Shown here: piece by piece, positions 7,274-16,089 of the stretch
Numbering within the stretch: position 1 is the first letter of the stretch
Layout: every line of letters begins with the position of its first letter
Origin: an uncultured Bacteroides sp.
GTDB taxonomy: Bacteria > Bacteroidota > Bacteroidia > Bacteroidales > Bacteroidaceae
Assembly: GCF_905207245.1 (NCBI RefSeq)
Contig: NZ_CAJLKP010000072.1
Span: forward strand, 1 to 31,756
Reading direction: 5' to 3'
Length of the DNA stretch: 31,756 bases
Program-made: the position numbers and the translations under genes
Notes under the pieces: generated by a model
Databases searched by the model: none
The model's input: only the letters and a program-made list of their open reading frames with translations
Told to the model about the DNA's origin: nothing

Positions 7274-8646
7274 AATGATGCTTGAATGTCATCTATCTCA
7301 GCACGGAAAGCTTTGTCCACTTCCCGTAATTCTTTAATGGTTTTGCATGCATGCAATACGGTTGCGTGGTCTTTGTTACCAATCAGCGTACCTATCTTTG
7401 CCGTAGAAAAATCCGTGTAGGTTTTAGCGAGGAACATGGCTATCTGACGCGCCTGTACCACTTCGCGCTTCCGTGATTTGGTATGAATCGTAGCGGTGTC
7501 CAGAGAGAAATGTTTGCATACCACATTGATAATGTCGTCAACAGTGACTGCTTTACTTTCGCTTTTCACCACTTTCCGCACAATGCGTTGCGCCAGTTCA
7601 AGGTCAATCTCCTTATTATATATAGTAGAGTGTGCCATGATAGAGATAACGATACCTTCCAGGTCACGAACACTGTCGCCTACGTTTTCTGCAATGTAAT
7701 CTATTACTTCCGCCGGAAACTGTAAGCCATCACGATGGATTTTATTACGAAGAATATTTTTGCGCAATTCTACCGTCGGTCTTTCCAGTTCAGCTACCAT
7801 TCCCCATTTGAAACGGGTGATGAGGCGTTCTTCCATACCCTGCAATAGTACAGGAGCACGGTCTGAAGTTAGGATGAGCTGTTTGCCGTTCTGGTGTAAG
7901 TGATTAAAGATGTGGAAGAAAGTATTCTGTGTCTTAGTAACACCGGCAAATTCCTGAATATCATCGATAATCAATACATCTATTGACTGGTAGAAGTTAA
8001 TGAAATCGTTTGTAGTATTGTTACGCACAGAATCTGTATATTGTACCTGAAACAAGTGTGCTGATACGTATAATACTCTTTTATCCGTGTAGAGTTCCTT
8101 GATTTTTGTGCCGATAGCATTTGCAAGGTGTGTTTTTCCTACACCTGATGCTCCGTAAAAAAACAGCGGATTAAAAATGGTTTTCGCCGGGTTTTGAGCG
8201 ACAGCTTCTGCTACGCTGCGAGAAAGTTTGTTGCTATAGCCTTCAATAAATGTTTCAAAGTTGTATTCCGGATTCAGATGTGGGTCTAAATCTGCAATAG
8301 GAGTTTGCGGTATCTCTTTGCCAATTATCTTTTTTTGTGGAATAATAGTGCGGGGAGTAGATTCGAGGTTGACGGTAGTACGTGAACTCTTATCTACCAT
8401 AACATTATACAATAACTTGGTACCATCACCAATCACTTTGTATAGAGTTTTACGCAACAAGTCAACGAACTTGTCCTCCAAAAACTCATAGAAGAACTGG
8501 CTGGGTACTTGTACAACCAGCGTCTTGTCCTCATATTTCAAAGGTATGATGGGGAGAAACCATGTTTTGTATGTCTGCTCAGGAACATTGTCTCTGATAA
8601 TCTCAAGACAGCGGTTCCATAGCCCGACATGATTTAATTCACTCAT
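7258..8646 (-). CDS. dnaA: Chromosomal replication initiator DnaA
   Basis: Binds DnaA boxes at the origin and melts DNA to start replication. At 462 aa it has the full four-domain layout: N-terminal helicase-loading domain (1-85), short linker (about 86-125), AAA+ domain with Walker A GASGVGKT (165-172) and Walker B LIIDD (225-229), and the C-terminal DNA-binding domain with the DnaA signature NKDHATVLHA (424-433). The start ATG sits 47 bp after a promoter-like element. The neighbouring genes are not the dnaN/recF set found in many bacteria, and I see no cluster of DnaA boxes upstream. Confidence 0.97.
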   Translation of the reverse strand: MSELNHVGLWNRCLEIIRDNVPEQTYKTWFLPIIPLKYEDKTLVVQVPSQFFYEFLEDKFVDLLRKTLYKVIGDGTKLLYNVMVDKSSRTTVNLESTPRTIIPQKKIIGKEIPQTPIADLDPHLNPEYNFETFIEGYSNKLSRSVAEAVAQNPAKTIFNPLFFYGASGVGKTHLANAIGTKIKELYTDKRVLYVSAHLFQVQYTDSVRNNTTNDFINFYQSIDVLIIDDIQEFAGVTKTQNTFFHIFNHLHQNGKQLILTSDRAPVLLQGMEERLITRFKWGMVAELERPTVELRKNILRNKIHRDGLQFPAEVIDYIAENVGDSVRDLEGIVISIMAHSTIYNKEIDLELAQRIVRKVVKSESKAVTVDDIINVVCKHFSLDTATIHTKSRKREVVQARQIAMFLAKTYTDFSTAKIGTLIGNKDHATVLHACKTIKELREVDKAFRAEIDDIQASLKKQG

Positions 8647-8692
8647 AACGGCTTTAAATACATTTATTAATTAAGCGAAACTTCTACGCCTG

Positions 8693-8724
8693 CAAAATTG
8701 GCAATCTTATTTCAAAAAAACAAA
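8693..8724 (-). promoter_or_regulatory. Predicted dnaA promoter
   Basis: On the minus strand TTTG (8721-8724), 20 bp, then CAATTTTG (8693-8700), which differs from TAnnTTTG in the first base only. The spacing is right for a Bacteroides promoter. Confidence 0.5.
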
Positions 8725-8996
8725 TGTGTTTTTTCTTGTTTTTCTGTTAAAAGCAATAAGCTCTTTACTTTCAACTACTTATCTTGTTGCATATAAATAG
8801 CGTCTTTGGAAGGCTATTGTTTTTTTATAAGTCTCTGTACTATAGTTGAATATACAAGTAAGGACTGAAATCTTTAACTTTTGGAATGATTCTGTAGAAG
8901 GGGGTGCTTTAGTTTCTACACGGACTTATCGGGTGTTTTCTTCCCAATTAGCTTACTCCCTTTTATTTAGACTAATTCTATTTAAAGGGACTTTCT
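8725..8996. other. Non-coding region between mlaD and dnaA
   Basis: About 270 bp with no convincing gene; a 107-codon plus-strand frame that overlaps mlaD looks accidental. Two weak hairpins are visible: AATAGC/GCTATT (8796-8801, 8813-8818), followed on the plus strand by a T-run, and CCCTTT/AAAGGG near 8958-8989, downstream of mlaD. No TTATNCACA-type DnaA boxes were found by eye, so I do not call an origin. Confidence 0.5.
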
Positions 8997-9893
8997 CTAC
9001 TTATCTTTTTTGCCGAATAAGGAGAAATGAACATACCTTTTCGGATGTGATTTCAGATCTTCAAGCAAGTCGGCTGCATTGGCTGTTGTTGCATTCAGAT
9101 TATTGTAAAGTGACGGATCGTTCAGAAGCAATCCGATGGTGTTATCTTTCCGGCCTAATTGGTCTGTAATCATTTTTATATTTGCCAGTGTGGAATCTAT
9201 GCTGGCGAATGCAGCAGAGTAGTCTATTTCCTTCAGGTTATCACTGATAACGACGAAGTTATCGCCAATAGTGTTTAGTTTTTGAGTAAGCTGCGGAATA
9301 TCTTTACTCATAATAGCCTGTAACTGCCGGCTGGTGATTTCCATATTCGCCATTGTACCTTGCATACTATGTAATGTGCCGGGGATGGCAGGGTCTCCAA
9401 GTATGGTATTCAGTGAAGCAAGGATGGAGTCCAACTTGGGAAGCATCTTTTCTACTTGTGGCATAATCGTTGCTACTTGGTCCATTACACCGTTGTTGAC
9501 ATTACCTTGCAGCGTGTCGCCTGTCAGGTACTTTTCGCGCGGATTGTTTGCCAGTAATAAGTTCATCTTCACTCCCCCCATCAGTTCGGAGGTCAGTTCG
9601 GCAGTACTACCTTTCGGTATGCGCAGTTCCGGATCTACGTCTATTTCCGCAACTACCTTTCCGGGTTCGTTATAGTCATAGTAGAGGTCACGCACAATAC
9701 CTACACGGAATCCGTCGGCAAAGACCGGACTTGACTTCGTCAGTCCATTGATATTATGGAACTTTACGTAGAAATAGTTGGTAGGCTTGAACATGTGGAT
9801 ACCTTTCAGGTAATTGATGCCATATACCAATATGCAGAGGGCAACAATGCCTGCAAGCCCTATTCTAACTTCTTTAGTAAGATACTTCATCAT
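8997..9893 (-). CDS. MlaD/MCE-family lipid-transport protein
   Basis: A 298-aa substrate-binding subunit of an MCE-type phospholipid transport system, anchored in the inner membrane with the bulk in the periplasm. One membrane segment lies at about residues 10-28, followed by the MCE domain (about 38-118) with the typical YFYVKFHNINGL strand and the PKGSTAELTSELMGGVKM segment. The rest is a helical region (about 130-290) rich in amphipathic repeats, as in MCE proteins that form a helical barrel. It starts 15 bp after the amidase gene, so both are likely one transcript. No permease or ATPase gene of an MCE system is adjacent; those are presumably elsewhere. Two adjacent ATGs (9893 and 9890) could serve as start. 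Confidence 0.88.
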   Translation of the reverse strand: MMKYLTKEVRIGLAGIVALCILVYGINYLKGIHMFKPTNYFYVKFHNINGLTKSSPVFADGFRVGIVRDLYYDYNEPGKVVAEIDVDPELRIPKGSTAELTSELMGGVKMNLLLANNPREKYLTGDTLQGNVNNGVMDQVATIMPQVEKMLPKLDSILASLNTILGDPAIPGTLHSMQGTMANMEITSRQLQAIMSKDIPQLTQKLNTIGDNFVVISDNLKEIDYSAAFASIDSTLANIKMITDQLGRKDNTIGLLLNDPSLYNNLNATTANAADLLEDLKSHPKRYVHFSLFGKKDK

Positions 9894-9908
9894 GATGTTA
9901 TAGTCTTA

Positions 9909-11144
9909 TTATTTGTTTCTTTTCTTTTTAAATTCCTCAATAGCCGCACTGACATTCATCTTCTTTCCATTTTTAAAAGCGATGATAAAAGCGTCTTTGA
10001 ATTTCGGCGCTATTTCACGTTTAGTACGTGCCACTTTATTATAATCGGTCGATGCCCCATATGTATATTTATAGAGTCCGCCTTCCTGATAATGTTCTAC
10101 ACCTTTCAGTCCTTTCAGTCGTTTGTCATTGGTGGCAATCGGACGGGAAGAAGTCAGTATTTGTATTTTAAACACGGGACCGGTGTTATCGGTTTGCTTA
10201 TTGGGCGTTTTTCCCGTATTTTGTTTTGTCCCGGTATTGTTGGCAGCAGATGTCGTCGGCTTTTGAACTGTTTCTGCTTTTTTTTCGATTGTATCCGCTT
10301 CTTCTACCTTACCGGCATCTGTTTCCTCCGGCAGTATCGTGCGGCTGCTTCCGGTCATCCGTATCTCATGCTCGCGTTTATAAGAAAGAAAAGCGCGGAA
10401 AATTCCGTTGGCGAGTGTAGTGCTTCCTGCTTCAGAGTTGAGATAACGTTCTTCTTCCGGATGGGATATAAAACCGAGTTCTACCAGGATGCTGGGCATG
10501 GCACTGGCTTTGAGTACCAGGAAACCGGCTTGATGCACACCACGGTCTGCACGCTTGCAAGTGTGGCGGAACTCTTTCTGTACGAGCGAAGCCAGATGTA
10601 CACTTTGGGACATGTACTTATCTTGCATAAACTCAAATATGATGTAAGACTCTGCCGAATTGGGATTGAATCCTGCATAGCGCGTCTTATAATCGCTTTC
10701 GTATAAAATAACGGAGTTTTCTCGTTTGGCTACTTCCAGATTAGCGTCCGATTTGGCAAGACCAAGTGTCCATGTAGAGGCTCCTTTGGCAGTATTATTC
10801 TTTGCTACGGAATTGGTATGAATGGAGATGAATAAATCTGCTTTAGCATTGTTGGCAATATCCGCTCGTTTACCAAGGGGGATAAATACATCCCGTTCGC
10901 GGGTATATATCACTTTTACGTCCGGACAGTTCTTCTTTATTTGTCTTCCCAATTTGAGTGCGACATTCAGGTTGATAGTTTTTTCTTTGGAGAACTTGCC
11001 TAAAGCACCGGGATCATGACCTCCGTGTCCGGCGTCAATAACGACAACGAAATCCTTTGCTTCGATGCTGTTGGTGCAGAAAGGGGAAATGAACAGCCCG
11101 AAGCAAATGCAGATATATAATATGTGTCGTTTACAGAGTTTCAT
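9909..11144 (-). CDS. N-acetylmuramoyl-L-alanine amidase (Amidase_3) with C-terminal SPOR-like domain
   Basis: A zinc amidase that cuts the bond between MurNAc and the stem peptide in peptidoglycan, in the periplasm. Residues 1-29 are a signal peptide. The amidase domain runs from about 32 to 255, with zinc ligands H40 (DAGHGG), E54 (KEKT) and H109 (SIHTN), and catalytic E222 (VELGF). Residues about 260-322 are a charged, low-complexity linker. The C-terminal 323-411 (KIQILTSSRPI onward) resembles a SPOR-type domain, which would guide the enzyme to septal denuded glycan; this part is less certain. It is the first gene of a pair with the MlaD homologue. Confidence 0.92.
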   Translation of the reverse strand: MKLCKRHILYICICFGLFISPFCTNSIEAKDFVVVIDAGHGGHDPGALGKFSKEKTINLNVALKLGRQIKKNCPDVKVIYTRERDVFIPLGKRADIANNAKADLFISIHTNSVAKNNTAKGASTWTLGLAKSDANLEVAKRENSVILYESDYKTRYAGFNPNSAESYIIFEFMQDKYMSQSVHLASLVQKEFRHTCKRADRGVHQAGFLVLKASAMPSILVELGFISHPEEERYLNSEAGSTTLANGIFRAFLSYKREHEIRMTGSSRTILPEETDAGKVEEADTIEKKAETVQKPTTSAANNTGTKQNTGKTPNKQTDNTGPVFKIQILTSSRPIATNDKRLKGLKGVEHYQEGGLYKYTYGASTDYNKVARTKREIAPKFKDAFIIAFKNGKKMNVSAAIEEFKKKRNK

Positions 11145-11158
11145 ACCAAAAGTCGTTG

Positions 11159-11166
11159 CAAATGTA
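11159..11166 (-). promoter_or_regulatory. Predicted -7 element of the amidase-mlaD pair
   Basis: TACATTTG on the minus strand matches TAnnTTTG, 15 bp before the amidase ATG. No clear -33 TTTG at the usual distance. Confidence 0.5.
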
Positions 11167-11250
11167 GTGGAAATTTATAGAAAACTGATGCTTTGCATGA
11201 AGTTTTGTTACTTTTCTCCCTGATTTGTGATAGATTTCTTTAAAACAGAC

Positions 11251-11258
11251 TAACTTTG
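11251..11258 (+). promoter_or_regulatory. Predicted -7 element of the BASS-type transporter gene
   Basis: TAACTTTG matches TAnnTTTG. A TTTG lies at 11224-11227 with a spacing of 23 bp, longer than usual. The gene starts 27 bp downstream. Confidence 0.5.
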
Positions 11259-11285
11259 CATCCGCAAATTAAATAGAAAATAGGT

Positions 11286-12254
11286 ATGTTAGTTCGTTTT
11301 CTTAAGAACTGGACATTGCCATTGGCGATGCTTACAGGTACTTTGGGATACTTCATCCTTGCGAATGTCCCTTTCTTGGCGCCTACCAAACCATATATCA
11401 ATGATTTGATTGCGTATATTACTCCTCTGCTGATATTTGCCCAACTGTTGCTTACTTTCTGTAAAGTAGAAAATCTGAATGAACTGAAACCCAAGGCGTG
11501 GCATGGTTGGTTGTTGTTGTTTCAGACTGTCTCTTGTCTGGCGATTGCCACTTTGCTGGTATGTTGTCCTATGGACGAAATTTACAGGGAGGTGTTTGAA
11601 GGAGCGATGGTTTGTGTGATTTGCCCTACTGCTACGGCGGCGGCTGTCATCACGGGCAAGCTGGGAGGTAGTGCATCTACACTGACTACTTATACCTTAT
11701 TGTCTAATTTGCTGGCGGCGGTGGCTGTTCCACTGGTTTTCCCGTTGGTAGAACCTCATGCCGATATGAGTTTCTTTGCAGCTTTTCTGAAAATTCTGAG
11801 TAAGGTTTTTCCGTTATTGCTTTTTCCTTTCTTTCTGGCATGGTTTCTGAGGGTGTTTATGCCGCGTGTGCACCATTTCTTATTGGGGTTCCATGATCTT
11901 GCTTTTTATTTGTGGGGGGTAGCGCTTGCCATCGTATCCGGACAGACAGTCCGCTCGCTGGTGATTAGTGATGCACCGGTGTCTGTTGAAATTCTGATAG
12001 CACTTGCAGGATTAATAGCCTGCTGCCTGCAATTCTTTCTGGGTAAGAATATTGGCGGACGTTATAATGACCGTATCAGTGGTGGTCAGGCTTTGGGGCA
12101 GAAAAATACGGTGCTTGCCATCTGGATGGCTTATACCTATCTGAATCCGCTTTCTTCCGTAGGGCCGGGGTCTTATGTTCTGTGGCAGAATCTGATAAAT
12201 AGCTGGCAACTATGGAAGAAAAGGAAAAGAGAGGAACAACTTTCTATTGAATGA
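11286..12254 (+). CDS. BASS/SBF-family (bile acid:Na+ symporter-like) membrane transporter
   Basis: A 322-aa integral membrane protein with about nine or ten hydrophobic segments. The CPTATAAAVITGKLGGSAS stretch (about 114-132) matches the helix-breaking region of the SBF fold, and ALGQKNTVLAIWMAYTYLNP (about 271-290) matches the second crossover region near the C-terminus. The family moves organic anions with sodium; the substrate here is not readable from sequence and need not be a bile acid. The ATG at 11286 follows a -7 element by 27 bp. It converges with the GT2 gene, and no obvious terminator lies in the 34-bp gap between them. Confidence 0.8.
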   Translation: MLVRFLKNWTLPLAMLTGTLGYFILANVPFLAPTKPYINDLIAYITPLLIFAQLLLTFCKVENLNELKPKAWHGWLLLFQTVSCLAIATLLVCCPMDEIYREVFEGAMVCVICPTATAAAVITGKLGGSASTLTTYTLLSNLLAAVAVPLVFPLVEPHADMSFFAAFLKILSKVFPLLLFPFFLAWFLRVFMPRVHHFLLGFHDLAFYLWGVALAIVSGQTVRSLVISDAPVSVEILIALAGLIACCLQFFLGKNIGGRYNDRISGGQALGQKNTVLAIWMAYTYLNPLSSVGPGSYVLWQNLINSWQLWKKRKREEQLSIE

Positions 12255-12288
12255 TAGGAAGTAAGTACGCGGGGGAAAGACTATATCT

Positions 12289-13242
12289 CTAACGTAGCAA
12301 CAGTTCTTCTTCGTTGTAGCGTGGGCGGTCTTTTACTTCAATATATATTTTACCGATGTATTCGCCTACAATTCCCAGAGATACTAATATTGCACCACCA
12401 ACCAGCCAGAGAGAAATCATCAGAGATGACCATCCCGGCACGGCGTTGTGGAGGAAGTAAGCACGTAGGGTCCAGATAGTGACGCACACAGCTACGAGGA
12501 TGAAGATGCAACCTAGCCAGAAAATCATACGTACAGGCTTGACCGAAAAAGATGTAATGCCGTCGATGGCAAAGTTCAACATCTTCTTGAAAGGGTATTT
12601 CGATTCGCCCGCAAAACGCTTGTCACGATTGTAGTAGACGCAGGCTGTTTGGTAGCCGATGAGAGGTACCAAGCCACGCAGATAAAGATTACGTTCGCGA
12701 AAGCGGCAGAGCTGGCGGACGGCGCGGCTGCTCATTAAGCGATAGTCTGCATGATTATAGACCGATTTTGCTCCCATTAGTTTCATCAGGCGATAAAAGA
12801 CAAGAGCGGTGGTACGTTTAAAGAAGGTATCAGTTTTACGTTCCTGTCGCACGCCATATACAATATCACAGCCCTCTCTGTAGCGTTCCAGCATTTCGGG
12901 GATGACATTGATGTCGTCTTGTAAGTCGGCATCTATGGAAATGGCGGCATCACATCTCTCTTTAACAGCGTTTAGACCGGCTATGAGCGCATTTTGGTGC
13001 CCTACATTTCCAGCCAGATTCAGACCGCAGGCATAAGGAGTATTTTGGTGAAGGTCTTTGATAATGCTCCAAGTATGGTCGGTACTGCCATCGTTTACAT
13101 ACAATATGTAGCTTTTAGGAGAAATATTCCCCTTAGCTATAAGGAGGTCAAGCAATTGGGTTAAGCGTTTGTGTGCTTCGTGTAAGACGGCCTCTTCTTT
13201 ATAGCAAGGCACTACGATGGCAAGTACTGGGGATTTTTCCAT
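12289..13242 (-). CDS. GT2-family polyprenyl-phosphate glycosyltransferase (GtrB/DPM1-like)
   Basis: Probably transfers a sugar from a nucleotide donor to undecaprenyl phosphate at the inner membrane. The GT-A domain spans about residues 5-230, with VNDGSTD for nucleotide binding and DADLQDD as the metal-binding/catalytic acid region (about 104-110). Two membrane helices near the C-terminus (about 240-260 and 271-293) fit the GtrB/ArnC/DPM1 topology. I chose the ATG at 13242; the frame can start two codons earlier with TTG. It lies 56 bp downstream of the GtrA-like gene, likely one operon, and next to a divergent GT-C glycosyltransferase that could use its product. Confidence 0.9.
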   Translation of the reverse strand: MEKSPVLAIVVPCYKEEAVLHEAHKRLTQLLDLLIAKGNISPKSYILYVNDGSTDHTWSIIKDLHQNTPYACGLNLAGNVGHQNALIAGLNAVKERCDAAISIDADLQDDINVIPEMLERYREGCDIVYGVRQERKTDTFFKRTTALVFYRLMKLMGAKSVYNHADYRLMSSRAVRQLCRFRERNLYLRGLVPLIGYQTACVYYNRDKRFAGESKYPFKKMLNFAIDGITSFSVKPVRMIFWLGCIFILVAVCVTIWTLRAYFLHNAVPGWSSLMISLWLVGGAILVSLGIVGEYIGKIYIEVKDRPRYNEEELLLR

Positions 13243-13298
13243 AATCAATTATTCTTTTTGCAATATTCGTAAGAAATCGGGAGAAAAACAAATGATTG

Positions 13299-13673
13299 TT
13301 ATCTCTTTTTGAAAATAAACCTGACTAACAGGAAATTGACTGGGATAGCGATACAGAATACCGGAATGGGTGCCATGGGTTTGGGAAGTCCAATCCAGAG
13401 GAAAAGATTGAATAATCCCATGTGCAGTAAATAGTTGACTAAGTGTGCGCCTCCAAATCCGAAAGCCTTTCTCCATGAGGGTTTACGCTTAAAGGTGAAA
13501 TAAGCGGTCAGGTAAAAATTGGCGATGAGACTGATTACATATCCTATAGTGTAGGCTATATTGACATTAATAAGCCATTGAAACAAAAAATACAATCCAT
13601 AATGTAGCGCAGTGGCAAAAATGCCTACCATTGCAAAACGTATAAATTCCGGTAGTTGCTTCAGATCTTTCAT
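13299..13673 (-). CDS. GtrA-like small membrane protein
   Basis: A 124-aa protein with four predicted membrane helices. FIRFAMVGIFATALHYGLYF at the N-terminus and the FYLTAYFTFKRK loop fit the GtrA/DPMS (PF04138) family, which is linked to moving polyprenyl-phosphate sugars across the inner membrane. The start is the ATG at 13673; the frame extends 25 codons upstream, but that part runs through the predicted promoter and has a composition unlike a protein start. First gene of a pair with the GT2 enzyme. The flippase role is known only by association in this family. Confidence 0.85.
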   Translation of the reverse strand: MKDLKQLPEFIRFAMVGIFATALHYGLYFLFQWLINVNIAYTIGYVISLIANFYLTAYFTFKRKPSWRKAFGFGGAHLVNYLLHMGLFNLFLWIGLPKPMAPIPVFCIAIPVNFLLVRFIFKKR

Positions 13674-13691
13674 CTTTTTGATTTGAAGCTG

Positions 13692-13728
13692 TAAAGTTAG
13701 GCATTGTTGGAGAATAATCGTACTTTTG
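13692..13728. promoter_or_regulatory. Back-to-back promoters for gtrA-GT2 (minus) and GT-C (plus)
   Basis: On the minus strand TAACTTTA (13692-13699) is one base from TAnnTTTG, 18 bp before the GtrA-like ATG. On the plus strand TACTTTTG (13721-13728) is a perfect match, 32 bp before the GT-C ATG. The two elements are only 21 bp apart, so the -33 regions must overlap. Confidence 0.55.
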
Positions 13729-13760
13729 CGGGCGGAAATCATAAACAACGAGAGAATATT

Positions 13761-15476
13761 ATGTCAGAAAAGAAAAAAGCATTTTGGTTCATAGCAATAC
13801 TGAGTGCGCTTGTGATACTTCCTTTCCTGGGAGAAACTATTTTTTATTCTAAAGGAGAACCTCGTGAGGCTATTGTAGCTTTCTCTATGTTGGAGAGTGG
13901 TAATTGGATACTTCCGGTGAATTATGGAACCGATATAGCATTCAAGCCTCCTTTCTTTTACTGGGCGATTGCTGCCGTCTCTTCTCTTTTAGGTGGAGTT
14001 ACGGAATATTCATCCCGCTTTCCGTCGGCTCTTGCCTTTTTGGCCATGCAGTTGGTGTTCTTTTCTTTTATAGCCAAACGTAAAGGCATAAAGACAGCTT
14101 TTCTTGCTTCTATTCTTCTTTTATCCTCTTTTGAAGTACATCGGGCGGCGGTGGCCTGCCGTGTAGATATGGTACAGGTGTCGTTCATTGTTATTTCATT
14201 GTGCTTGTTGTTCCGCTGGGATGAGAAAGGATGTCGTGGTATTCCCTGGTTAGCTGTTTTGTTGATGGGCTGTGCCACATTAACTAAAGGTCCGGTAGGT
14301 TCTATATTCCCCTGTGTCTGTATAGGACTTTACCAGTTGCTGCGTGGACGTTCTTTCTGGAAGACATTTTTCCTGTTGCTACCTGTAGGAATGCTCTCTC
14401 TGCTTCCTTATGCTGCTTGGGTTGGCGCGGCTTACGCACAGGGTGGACAAGCTTTTATTGATTTGGTATTGGAGGAGAACACAGGGCGTTTCATGGGTAA
14501 GATGTCCTATGAGTCACATGAAAATCCGGTTTGGTATAATTTCCTGACCATTATTTGGGGATGGATTCCTTGGACTCTTGTGTTGCTTATTTCTCTCTTT
14601 GGGCTTAAATGGAAAAATATCAGGGTTTTGCCCGAAGGTACATCTGTCGGTGGACGCATCAGGAAAGCTTGGGATAAGTTTCGTTCACAGTCGCCCATAC
14701 AACTATTTACGTGGGTAGTGATTCTCTTTATTTTTATATTCTATTGTATCCCCAAGAGTAAGCGCAGTGTATATCTGCTTCCTATTTATCCGTTCATGGC
14801 AGTACTGATGGCTGAGTATTTGTTAGCTTTGGTACAGCGTGGGGCAAAGGTATTTAAAATTTCTGCTAACATTTTTGCTTCTCTGTGTCTGATACTGACG
14901 GCTACCTTCATTGTTGTACGTTTAGGATTGGTGCCGGACAGTCTTTTCGGAACCGGTCGCCACGCAGCCGAGAATGTTGCTTTTATGCATGCTTTGAAAG
15001 AAGTTTCTCTTTCTATTCCCAAATGGTGTCTGGTAGCGCTTCCACTGATTGCTGCGGTCTGCACATGGAGGGGAGTGGCAAAGAAGGCTGGCGCTTACTC
15101 CTTATTATATAGTATTGCCGGATGTATGCTTTGCCTGTTTGTCTCATTGGATGCAGTATACCAGCCTACGGTGCTGGCTGTCAAGTCAGACAAGCATATC
15201 CTTAATCAAATCAGGGAGTATGTGCCTCAGGGAACGGTTTATTCGTATGATGGTATGAGTTTCTATGGTATCAACTTCTATATGGGCGATCAGATGCGGC
15301 ATTTTGAAACGGAATTACCATCCGGTGAAGGATATGTCATATCATCGGAGAAGGAAAATAAACAGTTATTGGCGAACTTCAGTAGTCAATATGAGTTTGA
15401 AGAAATCTTCCTTACGCAGAAGCGTAGCTGCGATTTACGTGCTAAAGTTTATATGTATAAGTTTAAAAAGAAATAA
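13761..15476 (+). CDS. GT-C family (ArnT/PMT-like) glycosyltransferase
   Basis: A 571-aa multi-pass membrane enzyme that likely moves a sugar from a polyprenyl-phosphate carrier to lipid A, another glycan or a protein on the periplasmic face. The first periplasmic loop carries SKGEPREAI (about 30-38), the acidic/arginine motif of ArnT-type enzymes, and then FKPPFFYW (61-68), the usual K-P-P-Y/F element. About 11-12 hydrophobic segments follow, and a soluble C-terminal domain runs from about 480. The start is the ATG at 13761, because a longer frame would begin upstream of the promoter. The HD gene starts directly at its stop. Acceptor and sugar cannot be read from sequence. Confidence 0.88.
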   Translation: MSEKKKAFWFIAILSALVILPFLGETIFYSKGEPREAIVAFSMLESGNWILPVNYGTDIAFKPPFFYWAIAAVSSLLGGVTEYSSRFPSALAFLAMQLVFFSFIAKRKGIKTAFLASILLLSSFEVHRAAVACRVDMVQVSFIVISLCLLFRWDEKGCRGIPWLAVLLMGCATLTKGPVGSIFPCVCIGLYQLLRGRSFWKTFFLLLPVGMLSLLPYAAWVGAAYAQGGQAFIDLVLEENTGRFMGKMSYESHENPVWYNFLTIIWGWIPWTLVLLISLFGLKWKNIRVLPEGTSVGGRIRKAWDKFRSQSPIQLFTWVVILFIFIFYCIPKSKRSVYLLPIYPFMAVLMAEYLLALVQRGAKVFKISANIFASLCLILTATFIVVRLGLVPDSLFGTGRHAAENVAFMHALKEVSLSIPKWCLVALPLIAAVCTWRGVAKKAGAYSLLYSIAGCMLCLFVSLDAVYQPTVLAVKSDKHILNQIREYVPQGTVYSYDGMSFYGINFYMGDQMRHFETELPSGEGYVISSEKENKQLLANFSSQYEFEEIFLTQKRSCDLRAKVYMYKFKKK

Positions 15477-16013
15477 ATGTCACCTGCCATAATCATTGAT
15501 AAATATTATCCGGAAGATAATGAACGGAAACATATCTTGTCGGTGCATAGCCGTCTGGTGGCTGAGAAAGCATTGTGGATTGCCGATCACCACCCGGAAC
15601 TTCAGTTGGATAAAGATTTTCTGTATGAAGCCGGTATGTTGCATGATATTGGTATCTTTTTGACAGATGCTCCGGGTATCTTCTGTTTTGGTAACCAACC
15701 ATACATCTGTCATGGCTATCTTGGAGCCGACCTGATGCGTCGGGAGGGGTATCCGCGCCATGCGCTGGTATGCGAAAGGCATACAGGTGCAGGACTCTCG
15801 CTGGACGATATTGCTGCACAAAATCTGCCTGTTCCCCATCGGGATATGCTTCCGGTTAGTCTGGAAGAGCAAGTCATCTGTTTTGCTGACAAGTTCTATT
15901 CTAAAACTCATCTGGAACGGGAAAAGACTGTAGAAAAGGCACGGAAAAGTCTTTCTTATTTCGGCAATGCAGGCTTGAAACGTTTTGATTGTTGGTGCGA
16001 ACAGTTCTTGTAG
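15477..16013 (+). CDS. HD-domain phosphohydrolase-like protein
   Basis: A 178-aa protein with the HD metal-binding set: H24, H56-D57 in MLHDIGIF, H79, H102 (ERHTGAG) and D138 (CFADKFYS). The spacing fits HDIG/YedJ-type metal-dependent phosphohydrolases acting on nucleotides or other phosphate esters; the substrate is unknown. The ATG follows the stop codon of the GT-C gene with no gap, which implies translational coupling in the same operon. No terminator is visible before the promoter of lptD. Confidence 0.85.
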   Translation: MSPAIIIDKYYPEDNERKHILSVHSRLVAEKALWIADHHPELQLDKDFLYEAGMLHDIGIFLTDAPGIFCFGNQPYICHGYLGADLMRREGYPRHALVCERHTGAGLSLDDIAAQNLPVPHRDMLPVSLEEQVICFADKFYSKTHLEREKTVEKARKSLSYFGNAGLKRFDCWCEQFL

Positions 16014-16058
16014 CATTCTAAATTTCTTTAAAAAGGGAGATTATCCGTATAATTTACG

Positions 16059-16066
16059 TACTTTTG
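16059..16066 (+). promoter_or_regulatory. Predicted -7 element of the lptD-like gene
   Basis: TACTTTTG is a perfect TAnnTTTG match, 23 bp upstream of the first possible start codon. No clear -33 TTTG is seen. Confidence 0.55.
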
Positions 16067-16089
16067 CCCCTTCAAGCGGAAACTATTAG

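Noticed and set aside
8647..8996. Possible replication origin next to dnaA
   Set aside because: I looked for clustered TTATNCACA-like boxes and an AT-rich unwinding element with repeats and found no boxes by eye. GC-skew over the whole genome would decide.
8846..9169. 107-codon plus-strand frame overlapping the mlaD end
   Set aside because: More than half overlaps mlaD in antisense and the rest has no recognisable domain, promoter or conserved motif.
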